A DNA stretch of 17,373 bases, taken from assembly GCA_910577405.1 (NCBI GenBank), contig CAJTMG010000036.1, forward strand, positions 1 to 17,373, read 5' to 3'. The position numbers and the translations under genes are program-made. The notes under the pieces are model-generated. The model was not told the DNA's origin, made no database searches, and was given only the letters and a program-made list of their open reading frames with translations. Below are positions 7,313 to 13,754 of the stretch, one piece after another (position 1 is the first letter of the stretch; each line of letters opens with the position of its first letter). Source of the stretch: an uncultured Oscillibacter sp. (lineage in GTDB: Bacteria; Bacillota; Clostridia; Oscillospirales; Oscillospiraceae).

Positions 7313-7495
7313 CGCCACAAGCCGAAGATTCCGTTCGATCAGCACCTGCCGCGCCTCAAGGTCCCCCTGAGCAAAGCGCTGGAGCCACTGACGTTCTTCC
7401 TCAGCGGAGAGGGGTTTCGGGAAGGAACCGCCGCCGGAGAGCCGGAGACTGAAGAGCAGGGTATTGGCGAAGGAGAGGAGCGCGACCGAGAGCAT
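7292..7495 (-). CDS. sigK: 5' half of sporulation sigma factor K, interrupted by the element
   Basis: The 67-codon frame begins at ATG 7495, preceded by GGAGG with 7-nt spacing. Residues 1-22 are hydrophobic and resemble the membrane-associated pro-sequence removed from pro-sigma-K by SpoIVFB in Bacillus. From residue 24 on it matches the start of sigma-K: SFPKPLSAEEE, GDLEARQVLIERNLRLVAHIVK. The frame stops two codons later, so region 2 is cut and regions 3-4 are missing. B. subtilis sigma-K is about 240 aa. Sigma-K drives late mother-cell transcription during sporulation. A functional gene would require excision of the flanking element. As it stands the fragment cannot act as a sigma factor. 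Identification rests on the strong LIERNLRLVAHIV match and the recombinase context. Confidence 0.85.
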   Translation of the reverse strand: MLSVALLSFANTLLFSLRLSGGGSFPKPLSAEEERQWLQRFAQGDLEARQVLIERNLRLVAHIVKNG

Positions 7496-7592
7496 AGGCA
7501 GACCTCCGGGCCGGAGCAAAGCCCCGACCGCCGCTTTTTTCGGCCAGCGGCAAGCCGGAATGAAAGACAGCAAACGGGCCGTCACTGTCTTA

Positions 7593-7622
7593 TTCCTATG
7601 AATTTTGGGGAAGTCCCTATGC
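7593..7622 (-). promoter_or_regulatory. Candidate sigma-E-type promoter for sigK
   Basis: On the minus strand GCATAGG and CATAGGAA are 15 bp apart. The sigma-E consensus is roughly (G/T)(A/C)ATA(A/T)(A/T), 13-15 bp, CATACAnT. Only the ATA and CATA cores fit. It lies about 100 bp upstream of the sigK start, and sigK is sigma-E-dependent in known sporeformers. Confidence 0.25.
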
Positions 7623-7627
7623 GGCCT

Positions 7628-7656
7628 TTGCGAATTGGGCAGGCATATGATATAAT
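7628..7656 (+). promoter_or_regulatory. Sigma-A promoter for the GIY-YIG gene
   Basis: TTGCGA (7628-7633), 17-bp spacer and a perfect TATAAT (7651-7656). The GIY-YIG start codon lies about 70 bp downstream. Confidence 0.65.
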
Positions 7657-7734
7657 AAAAAGAACAGGAACGAATCCGGACAAGAACGCCCGAAGAATCT
7701 GCGATAAGACAGAGGAAGTAAGGAGCGAAACAGG

Positions 7735-7995
7735 ATGAGCTGGTATGTATACATTCTCCGCTGCTGTGACGGCACTCTGTACACCGGCAGCACGAACAAC
7801 GTCCCCCGTCGTCTGATGCAGCATCAGAAGGGCCGGGGAGCGAAATATACCCGCAGCCGCCTGCCCTTGACGCTGGTCTACCAGGAATCACAGCCGGATC
7901 GTTCTGCGGCATTGAAAAGGGAAGCGGCCATCAAGGGACTGTCACGGCAGAAGAAACTGGCTATCATTGCAGGATTCACGCTGTTATCGGAATAA
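7735..7995 (+). CDS. GIY-YIG superfamily nuclease-domain protein (UPF0213/YhbQ-YazA type)
   Basis: An 86-aa single-domain protein. The family motif pair is YVY (residues 4-6) and YTG (16-18), followed by the conserved Arg25/Arg26 region and Glu63 in ALKREAAIK, which is in the place of the metal-binding Glu of GIY-YIG nucleases. The length is normal for this stand-alone group. Members such as E. coli YhbQ are linked to DNA repair, and cellular roles remain uncertain. AGGAG (7721-7725) stands 9 nt before ATG 7735, and a sigma-A promoter lies upstream. It is the first intact chromosomal gene beyond sigK and ends at a bidirectional-looking terminator. Confidence 0.92.
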   Translation: MSWYVYILRCCDGTLYTGSTNNVPRRLMQHQKGRGAKYTRSRLPLTLVYQESQPDRSAALKREAAIKGLSRQKKLAIIAGFTLLSE

Positions 7996-8005
7996 GCCAG
8001 GACAA

Positions 8006-8049
8006 AACGACGGGCCTCCAGCAGTTCGGAAGCCCGCCGTTCTATTTTT
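8006..8049 (+). terminator. Rho-independent terminator after the GIY-YIG gene
   Basis: AACGACGGGC (8006-8015) pairs with GCCCGCCGTT (8032-8041) with one mismatch, and inner TCC/GGA pairs add to it. The sequence CTATTTTT follows. The right arm touches the stop codon of the convergent DUF5655 gene. Confidence 0.75.
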
Positions 8050-8428
8050 GTTCTGCGAAGCCGAAAGCCTCCTGAAGCCAGGAAAGAAGCTCGCCGTCCA
8101 AATCCTGCGCACAGCCCACAGGCACATGATGGGTCCAGCGGTTGGGCGAAGGTTCCACGGCCATAGCGATACGGGGAGAACTTTTCTGATACGAAAGTCC
8201 GAAGGTAACCAGAATGCAGTGGACCGGCCAGCCCTTGCGCCTGCGGAGGGAGACAGCGGCAAAGAGATGTTTTCCATAGAAGCTGATTTGTGATTTCTGG
8301 ACTTTCACAGAAGCGTCAGGGAAGCGGGCGTCCATAAGCTGGAAGAGGGCTTGATAGAGGGCGAGTTCATCCGGCTTTCCGTCGAAGAAAAACAGGACAT
8401 CGGACGCGTAATGGGGGGCGGTATTCAC
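8042..8428 (-). CDS. DUF5655 domain protein
   Basis: A 128-aa soluble protein that appears to be a single DUF5655-type domain. It has a central KVQKSQISFYGKHLFAAVS strand-rich part, then the conserved HH pair (about residues 100-101) and a C-terminal helix ending in SWLQEAFGF. In this family the C-terminal HH...L...W pattern is typical; the biochemical role is not known. The start GTG 8428 is set by AAGGAGG with 7-nt spacing. A possible longer reading frame upstream has no such site. An extended -10 promoter lies about 30 bp upstream. Transcribed divergently from the gene at 8523. Confidence 0.72.
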   Translation of the reverse strand: MNTAPHYASDVLFFFDGKPDELALYQALFQLMDARFPDASVKVQKSQISFYGKHLFAAVSLRRRKGWPVHCILVTFGLSYQKSSPRIAMAVEPSPNRWTHHVPVGCAQDLDGELLSWLQEAFGFAEQK

Positions 8429-8457
8429 GGCAGGTCCTCCTTTTTGATGCTGTTTCC

Positions 8458-8466
8458 AGTATACCA
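8458..8466 (-). promoter_or_regulatory. Extended -10 promoter for the DUF5655 gene
   Basis: On the minus strand TGGTATACT combines a near-consensus -10 (TATACT, 8463-8458) with the upstream TG of an extended -10 element. No good -35 is seen. The expected start would give a leader of about 23 nt containing the AAGGAGG site. Confidence 0.45.
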
Positions 8467-8522
8467 CGCGGCCAGCCGGAAGGAAAGAAGAATTCCAAAA
8501 TATACAAAGAAGAGGGAAGAAC

Positions 8523-8972
8523 ATGGGCAAATGGGTCATTTTATTAGGCGATGGAGCATTCGGACCAGAGTCCATCCGAAGAATGCGTTTCCAAGGGTAT
8601 ACCAGCATAACAGACTGGGGCCGGAAGCAACTGGACGCAGAATTTCCGGAGGGCAAAGCGAGCTTCCAATTTGACTATAACGGGGACATCCGGAACGACT
8701 ATGACCCCAAAGAATTATCATCCCTTCCATGGCCGGACCCCCAATGTGTCATACTGCGCTATACCTCTCTGGAAGTCCTCTCACGAATCATCAGTGCGGA
8801 GGATTTTCCAGAAGACGTACTGATTGACACAGACGGAGCAGAGGTATCCCTTCCAGCAGGCTGGGAGGAAGCGCGTGGAAAAGGCGGCACAGGGCTTGCT
8901 ATTTATGGAAAATCGTGCTACACTGAAAGCATCAAGCAAGAAAAGCAGGAGGAATCACGATGTTTGAATTGA
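8523..8972 (+). CDS. Hypothetical protein, 149 aa
   Basis: A soluble, acidic protein with no recognised family. It begins with a strand-like segment KWVILLGDGAFG and a basic helix. A Trp/Asp-rich middle (YNGDIRNDYDPKELSSLPW) and a Pro-Trp-Glu region follow. The C-terminal ~25 residues are polar and may be unstructured. GAGGGAAG precedes ATG 8523. The last 13 bases overlap the start of the DUF975 gene, so they may be co-transcribed, although the latter also appears to have its own promoter. The codon pattern suits a real gene. Nothing in the sequence supports a specific function. Confidence 0.78.
   Translation: MGKWVILLGDGAFGPESIRRMRFQGYTSITDWGRKQLDAEFPEGKASFQFDYNGDIRNDYDPKELSSLPWPDPQCVILRYTSLEVLSRIISAEDFPEDVLIDTDGAEVSLPAGWEEARGKGGTGLAIYGKSCYTESIKQEKQEESRCLN
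8896..8924 (+). promoter_or_regulatory. Internal sigma-A promoter for the DUF975 gene
   Basis: TTGCTA (8896-8901), 17-bp spacer and TACACT (8919-8924), lying inside the end of the preceding gene and 35 bp before ATG 8960. Confidence 0.45.
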
Positions 8973-9814
8973 TAGACCGGCGTGCGTACAAGCAAAAGGC
9001 GGCGGAGGTACTGCGCACGGCCAGCGTACCCGCACAGATAATGACAGCGTTTTATATGGCCCTGCTGATACTGTTGAGTCTGTTTGACAGTATGGCGGGC
9101 AGCAATCTTATAGGGAGCTTTATCACGATATTCACGAGCCTTCTGTCCTCGGTACTGGCGGCGGGTTTTGGATTGTACTGCATAGCCATCCGTCGAGGGG
9201 AGCGGGCGGAGTACCTGACCCTTTTTGACGGCTTCTCATTTGTAGGGAAAATCATTCTTCTGAGCATTGTCCGTATGTTCTTCATCACCCTCTGGTCCAT
9301 GCTCTTTGTGATACCGGGCATTGTCGCCGCGTTCCGCTACCGGTTTGCGTTCTGGAATCTGTACGAGAACCCCGGCATTGGTGTTATGGAAGCCCTGGAT
9401 ATGAGCAAGCGGCAGACTATGGGCTATAAGAGTCAGCTTCTGTTATTGGATTTAAGCTATCTTGGCTGGGGAATCCTCTCAACACTTCCTGCCTTTGTGG
9501 TGAGTTATCTGGCGATTTCCCAGGTGCGTTTTACCGCTTTCAGCAATTACAACGCGTTCTATGATGCCTACACCGCTGCGGTTGCAAATCCCGCCGGGGC
9601 ACTGGGGATTCCCGCGTGGGTCATGGCATTGATTCTGGGACTGTGGAGTCTGATGGTATCGCTGTTCTACTATCCGAATTACGTCTGCACGGAGCTGGAA
9701 TATTTCGAGACGGCAAAGAGCACATCCGGCATCGGGAAAGACGTTCCGCCCTGGAGTGACGGCGGCCGGGACCAGTGGGGCAGTCAAGGACCCGACGGCC
9801 TTGGTGGATTCTGA
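8960..9814 (+). CDS. DUF975 family integral membrane protein
   Basis: A 284-aa membrane protein. The N-terminal RRAYKQKAAEVLR helix is followed by about six hydrophobic segments between residues 25 and 245. A conserved-looking cytoplasmic middle has IPGIVAAFRYRFAFW and then a P.I...EAL..S...M.GYK pattern, which marks DUF975 (YesL/glycerophosphoryl-diester-like membrane families are more distant). The C-terminus is soluble and Gly/Asp-rich. AGGAGG lies 7-9 nt before ATG 8960. Role unknown; such proteins are common in Clostridia and are assumed to be envelope proteins. A strong bidirectional terminator follows. Confidence 0.85.
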   Translation: MFELIDRRAYKQKAAEVLRTASVPAQIMTAFYMALLILLSLFDSMAGSNLIGSFITIFTSLLSSVLAAGFGLYCIAIRRGERAEYLTLFDGFSFVGKIILLSIVRMFFITLWSMLFVIPGIVAAFRYRFAFWNLYENPGIGVMEALDMSKRQTMGYKSQLLLLDLSYLGWGILSTLPAFVVSYLAISQVRFTAFSNYNAFYDAYTAAVANPAGALGIPAWVMALILGLWSLMVSLFYYPNYVCTELEYFETAKSTSGIGKDVPPWSDGGRDQWGSQGPDGLGGF

Positions 9815-9824
9815 ATAAAAAAGA

Positions 9825-9867
9825 AAGCGTCCTGCGGAGGAAAGACAGTACCGCAGGACGCTTTTTT
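9825..9867 (+). terminator. Bidirectional rho-independent terminator
   Basis: A perfect 13-bp stem (AAGCGTCCTGCGG with CCGCAGGACGCTT) is followed by six T on the plus strand. On the minus strand the stem is followed by TTTCTTTTTTATT, so it also ends the transcript of the ECF S-component gene coming from the right. Confidence 0.92.
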
Positions 9868-9930
9868 GCTGCAAAACGACCCATTTATGCAGAGATTTCC
9901 GGACAAAAAGCCAGTGTGTCAGAATTGCCC

Positions 9931-10497
9931 TCACAGGTTCGGGAAGGATTTCCGGACAAACGCGCTGTGCCGGAGAGCGAGGGCAAGGAGTACGGAAACC
10001 GCCGCGCCGAAGACGCCCTGCACAAGATTGCTGGGGAGTCCGACTGCGCTGCCGGTCAGACAGACAGCGAAGGAAGCCCCGCCCGCCAAATACGTCAGGA
10101 TCGCGTCAAAGAGCCAGTAGCCTGCGACCATCAAAATTTCCGCAGCCGCCGCGCACACCAGAAGACCCCGCTTCCGGAAGGCCCGATACAAAAGCGCAGC
10201 CGTAACCGCCATAGCCGCCTTGATCACCAGTGTTGCAGGGACGTACATCACATAGCCCGACAGAAGATCCGCCATGGCAGGTCCGATGCCGCCCGCAATC
10301 GCGCCGTAAGCCGGACCCAGAAGCCACGCGCCCAGAATCACCACCGCGTCGCCCAGATTCATGTACCCGCCGTTGGGGGAGGGCACCTGGAGCACCATTG
10401 TTGCCACACAGCCCAATGCCGCAAACAGTCCCGTCTGCACCAGAATCCGGATATTTTCCCGGCTGGATTTCCATTCTTTACGCAATATTTTTTCCAT
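9931..10497 (-). CDS. ECF transporter S component, probably for vitamin B6
   Basis: A 188-aa membrane protein with about six helices. The MNLGDAVVILGAWLLGPAYG segment and the later GGIGPAMADLLSGY and YVPATLVIKAA pieces follow the N-G-D / G-P-x-x-G / D-x-x-x-G-Y / P-x-T-x-x-K pattern of ECF substrate-binding (S) proteins. Such proteins capture a vitamin and dock onto the shared EcfA-EcfA'-EcfT energising module, which is not encoded here. AAGGAG lies 9 nt before ATG 10497. It is divergent from a MocR/PdxR-type regulator across a 105-bp gap with a palindrome. S components controlled by PdxR (PdxU, PdxU2) transport pyridoxine-type vitamers, so B6 is the best guess. The substrate is inferred from context only. 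Confidence 0.82.
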   Translation of the reverse strand: MEKILRKEWKSSRENIRILVQTGLFAALGCVATMVLQVPSPNGGYMNLGDAVVILGAWLLGPAYGAIAGGIGPAMADLLSGYVMYVPATLVIKAAMAVTAALLYRAFRKRGLLVCAAAAEILMVAGYWLFDAILTYLAGGASFAVCLTGSAVGLPSNLVQGVFGAAVSVLLALALRHSAFVRKSFPNL

Positions 10498-10528
10498 GGT
10501 TACACGCTCCTTTTCTGAATGCTGTTGC

Positions 10529-10554
10529 CATCATACGCCGGAAGTGGTATGATG
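10529..10554. promoter_or_regulatory. Palindromic operator candidate between S component and MocR gene
   Basis: CATCATAC (10529-10536) and GTATGATG (10547-10554) are perfect inverted 8-mers separated by 10 bp, centred between the two divergent start codons. MocR/PdxR regulators bind repeated half-sites in such divergent regions. The TATGAT copies could also serve as -10 elements, giving a simple way to couple binding and promoter access. Confidence 0.55.
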
Positions 10555-10602
10555 AAAAGGACCAATTTTGTATTTTTTTATAAGGTCAGAAGGAGCGCGA
10601 AA

Positions 10603-11997
10603 ATGCTGACATACAATCTGGAAGAACGAGGAAACGTGCCGCTGTACGAATATCTGTACCGCCGGATACGAGAGGACATTCTGTCAGGGGCATTGGAAAG
10701 CGGCACGCGGCTGCCCTCAAAGCGGGGCTTGGCGGCGCACCTACAGATTTCGGTGATAACGGTGGAAAACGCCTATGCCCAACTGGAAGCGGAAGGCTAT
10801 CTGCAAACCCGGCCCCGGCAAGGCTTTTATGTCGCGCGGATCGACCGTCCGCCCGCGCCGCCTGCCGTCCCAGCGCCCCTGCCGCCGGAAGCCGCTCCGC
10901 AGGAATGGCGTCTGGACCTGCGGCGGACGCAAGTGGACCGTTTTCCGGCGTCGGTCTGGGCGAAGCTCACCCGGCAGGTACTCTCAGAGGGCGGACTGCT
11001 GGCGCCCGTGCCTCATCAAGGATTGCCTGCGCTGCGGGAGGCTATTGCCCGGGACCTGCGGGACTTCAAGGGCATGAGCGCGTCGCCGGAACAGATTGTG
11101 GTAGGCGCGGGCGCGGAATATCTCTATCTGCTTCTGGCCCAATTTTTAGGGAACCGTACCAGAAACGCGGTCTTTGCCCTGGAGGACCCAGGATATCCCA
11201 AAATCCGTCAGGTCTACGGCCAGTGGGGAGCGGTCTGGAAACCTCTGCCTCTGGACGCGGAAGGAGTTTCCCTGACAGCCCTGCGGGAATCCGGCGCGGA
11301 CGTGCTGCATATTTCCCCAGCCCATCATTATCCTACCGGAACCGTTACCACGATTGCCCGGCGGCAGGCGTTATTGCGATGGGCGGAGGAGACGGGCGGC
11401 GTGATGATCGAGGACGACTACGACAGTGAGCTCCGCTATTCCGGACGGCCCATACCAACCTTACAGAGCATTGATGCCAATGGCCGGGTCATCTACATAA
11501 ATTCCTTCTCCCAGACGATATCGCCCTCTCTCCGGATGGCCTTTATGGTCCTGCCCCGCCGTCTTCTGGAACGCTGGCGGCAGGAGCTGGGCTTTTACGC
11601 CTGTACGGTCCCGGCGTTGGAGCAGCAGGTTTTGGCGCGGTTTCTCTCCGGCGGCTGGTACGAGCAGCATCTGGCCCGTCTGCGGAAGGAGTACCGAACC
11701 CGCCGCGCCGCTGTTCTGGAAGCCTTCCGGACGGGTCCCCTGGCAGACCGCGCGGCCATATTGGAGCGGGACGCGGGCCTGCACTTTCTGCTCCGCCTGG
11801 ACGTTCAGGAAGACGACGAAGCCCTCCGCAAACGGGCAGAGGGCATGGGGGTGCGTCTTGGATTTTTATCGGATTACGCGGCCCGGCCCAGTCCTGCATA
11901 CGCCCATACGCTGGTGGTAAATTACGCGGCATTGGACCCGGCTCTGCTGGACGGCGCCATGGAACTGCTGGCACAAGCGCTCTTTCCGGACAGATAG
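10603..11997 (+). CDS. MocR/PdxR-type GntR regulator with a replaced PLP lysine
   Basis: A 464-aa protein. The N-terminal winged helix-turn-helix of the GntR family (about 1-78) contains PLYEYLYRRIREDILSG, LPSKRGLA and NAYAQLEAEGYL. A proline-rich linker (82-100) follows, and then a full fold-type I aminotransferase-like domain (about 105-464). In that domain EDDYDSE (270-276) supplies the Asp/Tyr cofactor contacts, and SFSQT (301-305) stands where MocR proteins have S-x-S-K. The Schiff-base Lys is Gln304 (codon CAG at 11512-11514). ATG 10603 follows AAGGAG with 7-nt spacing; an in-frame upstream ATG has no such site. PdxR regulators sense PLP and control B6 synthesis or uptake genes. Here the divergent ECF S gene is the likely target. 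Loss of the Lys argues against covalent PLP binding. Confidence 0.9.
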   Translation: MLTYNLEERGNVPLYEYLYRRIREDILSGALESGTRLPSKRGLAAHLQISVITVENAYAQLEAEGYLQTRPRQGFYVARIDRPPAPPAVPAPLPPEAAPQEWRLDLRRTQVDRFPASVWAKLTRQVLSEGGLLAPVPHQGLPALREAIARDLRDFKGMSASPEQIVVGAGAEYLYLLLAQFLGNRTRNAVFALEDPGYPKIRQVYGQWGAVWKPLPLDAEGVSLTALRESGADVLHISPAHHYPTGTVTTIARRQALLRWAEETGGVMIEDDYDSELRYSGRPIPTLQSIDANGRVIYINSFSQTISPSLRMAFMVLPRRLLERWRQELGFYACTVPALEQQVLARFLSGGWYEQHLARLRKEYRTRRAAVLEAFRTGPLADRAAILERDAGLHFLLRLDVQEDDEALRKRAEGMGVRLGFLSDYAARPSPAYAHTLVVNYAALDPALLDGAMELLAQALFPDR

Positions 11998-12001
11998 GAA
12001 G

Positions 12002-12433
12002 TCAATTTCCCGTCATGTACGAAACCGCCAATGCTGCCGCCTGCCGGAGCGTTTCCTCCAGCTTACAGCCCGTGTTCCCGGCCACCACCACGCCGCAGCT
12101 GGACGCGGGAATAAGGATTTTATGCGCCTGTGACCCGGAGACAGCGGCGGCCATAGCGGGAGAGACTTCCCCCAGAATGCCGTTTGCGAGGACAATACCG
12201 ATGGGGCCCAGAATGAGGTCTGCCCGGGAAGCGTTGTAAATCACAGCGTTCTCACCGGAAGCTCCCTGTGCCGCGCCCGCCTTCAGCATTGCACTGACTG
12301 CCATGACATTGGTCCCCGCGCACAGAAGCTGCCAGTCCTCCGGAAGATTCGGGCGCAGGAGCTTTACAAGCTGGCTTCCTACGCCGCCGCCCTGTCCGTC
12401 CACTATGAGAAGAATATGTGTCTGTTTCATCAT
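12002..12433 (-). CDS. DUF3842 family protein
   Basis: A 143-aa cytoplasmic protein. It starts with a strand and glycine loop, LLIVDGQGGGVGSQLV, of Rossmann-like appearance. NVMAVSAMLKAGA follows, then the segments ADLILGPIGIVLANGILGEV and SSCGVVVAG. This is the pattern of DUF3842, a small clostridial family without known activity. The glycine loop suggests nucleotide or dinucleotide binding. ATG 12433 or 12430 are both possible: GGTGG at 12439-12443 is 5 or 8 nt away. The gene ends 4 bp from the convergent MocR gene, with no terminator between them. It lies behind the PHP gene on the same strand and may be co-transcribed. Confidence 0.83.
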   Translation of the reverse strand: MMKQTHILLIVDGQGGGVGSQLVKLLRPNLPEDWQLLCAGTNVMAVSAMLKAGAAQGASGENAVIYNASRADLILGPIGIVLANGILGEVSPAMAAAVSGSQAHKILIPASSCGVVVAGNTGCKLEETLRQAAALAVSYMTGN

Positions 12434-12514
12434 AAAAACCACCAATAGGATTAAAAATGAGGTATGATTGTCCTGCTGGGCTCCAATGGATCTGGAAATT
12501 TTGTGCCGCAGGCG

Positions 12515-13330
12515 TTACAGGATTTCCAGCCATTGGAGGTCCTGTTCATAAGCGGTAAGGCAAACGTCGGGCTTGACGGCTTTCCCATGGAAATCACTGC
12601 CGCCGGTGGGATGGAGGTCATAACGCCGAGCGAGTTCCAGATAGAAGGCGGTCTGTTCCGGGGAATGCTTAGGGTAATAGCACTCCAGCCCCTCCAGGCC
12701 GTACCCGGCAAGCTGTGCGGTCAAATCGGTCAGGGCGCTGGAATCCATCCGGAGCTGATAGGGGTGTGCCAGGACCGCCTTTCCGCCGGAGGCTCGGATG
12801 GTCTCGATACAGGTTCTGGCGTCGGGCTTTGGGCGTTTGATGCGGGCATATTCGGGGGTGTCCAGCCAGCGGTCAAAGACTTCCTGCACGCTGTCCGCAT
12901 AGCCCCGCCGGATCAAAGCCCGCGCGAAATGGGGCCTCCCAATGACGCCGCCGCCCGCGAATTCCTCCACCTCTTCCAGACTGAGTTCCAGCCCCTTTTC
13001 CCGGAGAAAGTCCAGAATCCGGAATTTCCGTTCATCCCGTCCCTGTTTCATCCAGCCGCAGAGTTGGGACAGGGCGTTTTCGGAATGGACCTGAAAGCCG
13101 TAGGCCAGAATATGAAAGTTCCTGTATTCCTTGGCGCTCAGCTCGACGCCTGGAAGAACCCGGATTCCGCAGTCCGACCCGGCGGTCAGGGCTTCCGGAA
13201 TGCCGTCAAGGGTATCGTGGTCGGTAAGGGCCAGGACGGGGATGCCCTGCGCCGCGGCTAAATGGACAAGCTGTCCGGGGGAATGCTGGCCGTCAGAGGC
13301 CGAAGAATGGGTATGCAGGTCAGCGCGCAT
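12515..13330 (-). CDS. PHP-domain metal-dependent phosphoesterase
   Basis: A 271-aa enzyme of the polymerase-and-histidinol-phosphatase superfamily. The ordered metal-ligand motifs are DLHTHSSASDG (residues 4-14), LTDHDT (about 35-40), PGVELSA (about 60-66), GRPHFARAL, VLAHPY and C-terminal GGSDFHG. The layout and length match the RNase AM/YciV-TrpH group, which acts on 3',5'-nucleotide bisphosphates or 5' ends of small RNAs with divalent metal. AGGAGG lies 5 nt before ATG 13330. A sigma-A promoter at 13544-13572 implies a leader of about 200 nt. All motifs are present. The exact substrate is not decidable from sequence. Confidence 0.9.
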   Translation of the reverse strand: MRADLHTHSSASDGQHSPGQLVHLAAAQGIPVLALTDHDTLDGIPEALTAGSDCGIRVLPGVELSAKEYRNFHILAYGFQVHSENALSQLCGWMKQGRDERKFRILDFLREKGLELSLEEVEEFAGGGVIGRPHFARALIRRGYADSVQEVFDRWLDTPEYARIKRPKPDARTCIETIRASGGKAVLAHPYQLRMDSSALTDLTAQLAGYGLEGLECYYPKHSPEQTAFYLELARRYDLHPTGGSDFHGKAVKPDVCLTAYEQDLQWLEIL

Positions 13331-13543
13331 AAGGACCTCCTGTCTGTGGGGATGTCTGTTCTGTCAGGATGCTGCGCAGCTTTCATTCGGTATGGAATTG
13401 GCTGATGAAGCTGTTCAGGATACAGGGCTGCTGCACGTTTGCGGCGGCGATTTCATTCATCAGGGTTTGATGGAGGAGGATCGGAAAGGGAACTGACGCG
13501 TTTCTATGCCCGTCCGCCGTTGTCATGCACTGCCTCAGGGAAT
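13331..13543 (-). other. Long untranslated leader of the PHP gene
   Basis: The stretch between the minus-strand promoter and the PHP start has no confident gene and no riboswitch fold I can name. Two opposed 25-34-codon frames cross it (minus 13460-13383, plus 13391-13496), both without ribosome sites. Confidence 0.35.
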
Positions 13544-13572
13544 AGTATAGCTTATTTTCTAATGTATATCAA
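13544..13572 (-). promoter_or_regulatory. Sigma-A promoter reading toward the PHP gene
   Basis: On the minus strand TTGATA (13572-13567), 17-bp spacer and TATACT (13549-13544): one mismatch from consensus in each hexamer. The nearest downstream minus-strand gene is the PHP phosphoesterase, about 210 bp away. Confidence 0.6.
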
Positions 13573-13653
13573 GAGCTTCCTTCCTTCAATTATCAGGGAA
13601 GCTGTCTCTGGGGACCCGTTTTGCAGAATTTTCATGGAAGCGCCTCCAGCCCA

Positions 13654-13682
13654 TTGACTTTCAGGGGAAAATATGCTATGCT
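13654..13682 (+). promoter_or_regulatory. Sigma-A promoter for the SCIFF operon
   Basis: TTGACT (13654-13659), 17-bp spacer and TATGCT (13677-13682). The start of the SCIFF precursor is 73 bp downstream. This is the strongest plus-strand promoter match in the right half. Confidence 0.75.
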
Positions 13683-13696
13683 TTTTCAGATACTTA

Positions 13697-13725
13697 GGCG
13701 TCTCCGTCCAATCGGGGCGGGCGCC
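13697..13725 (+). promoter_or_regulatory. 5'-leader hairpin of the SCIFF mRNA
   Basis: GGCG/CGCC (13697-13700 with 13722-13725) plus CCGTCC/GGGCGG (13704-13709 with 13715-13720) give a compact hairpin with a small internal loop. No T-run follows. It lies close to the expected transcript 5' end and may stabilise the message. Confidence 0.35.
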
Positions 13726-13754
13726 GAAATTCTGACAGAACGGAGAAATCGACT

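Noticed and set aside
6319..7320. 333-codon minus-strand frame opposite the recombinase
   Set aside because: Mirror of a strongly conserved serine recombinase, without a start signal or known domain.
7496..7912. Upstream extension of the sigK frame on the minus strand to 7912
   Set aside because: It runs through the promoter and antisense to the GIY-YIG gene, has Cys/Ser-rich shadow composition, and the ribosome site and homology both place the start at 7495.
12464..13261. Long plus-strand frame opposite the PHP gene
   Set aside because: It is antisense to a gene with all PHP motifs, and no ribosome site is seen; an ordinary GC-rich shadow frame.
13383..13496. Two antisense short frames upstream of the PHP gene (25 and 34 codons)
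   Set aside because: Both lack ribosome sites and overlap each other; they cannot both be coding and neither has support.
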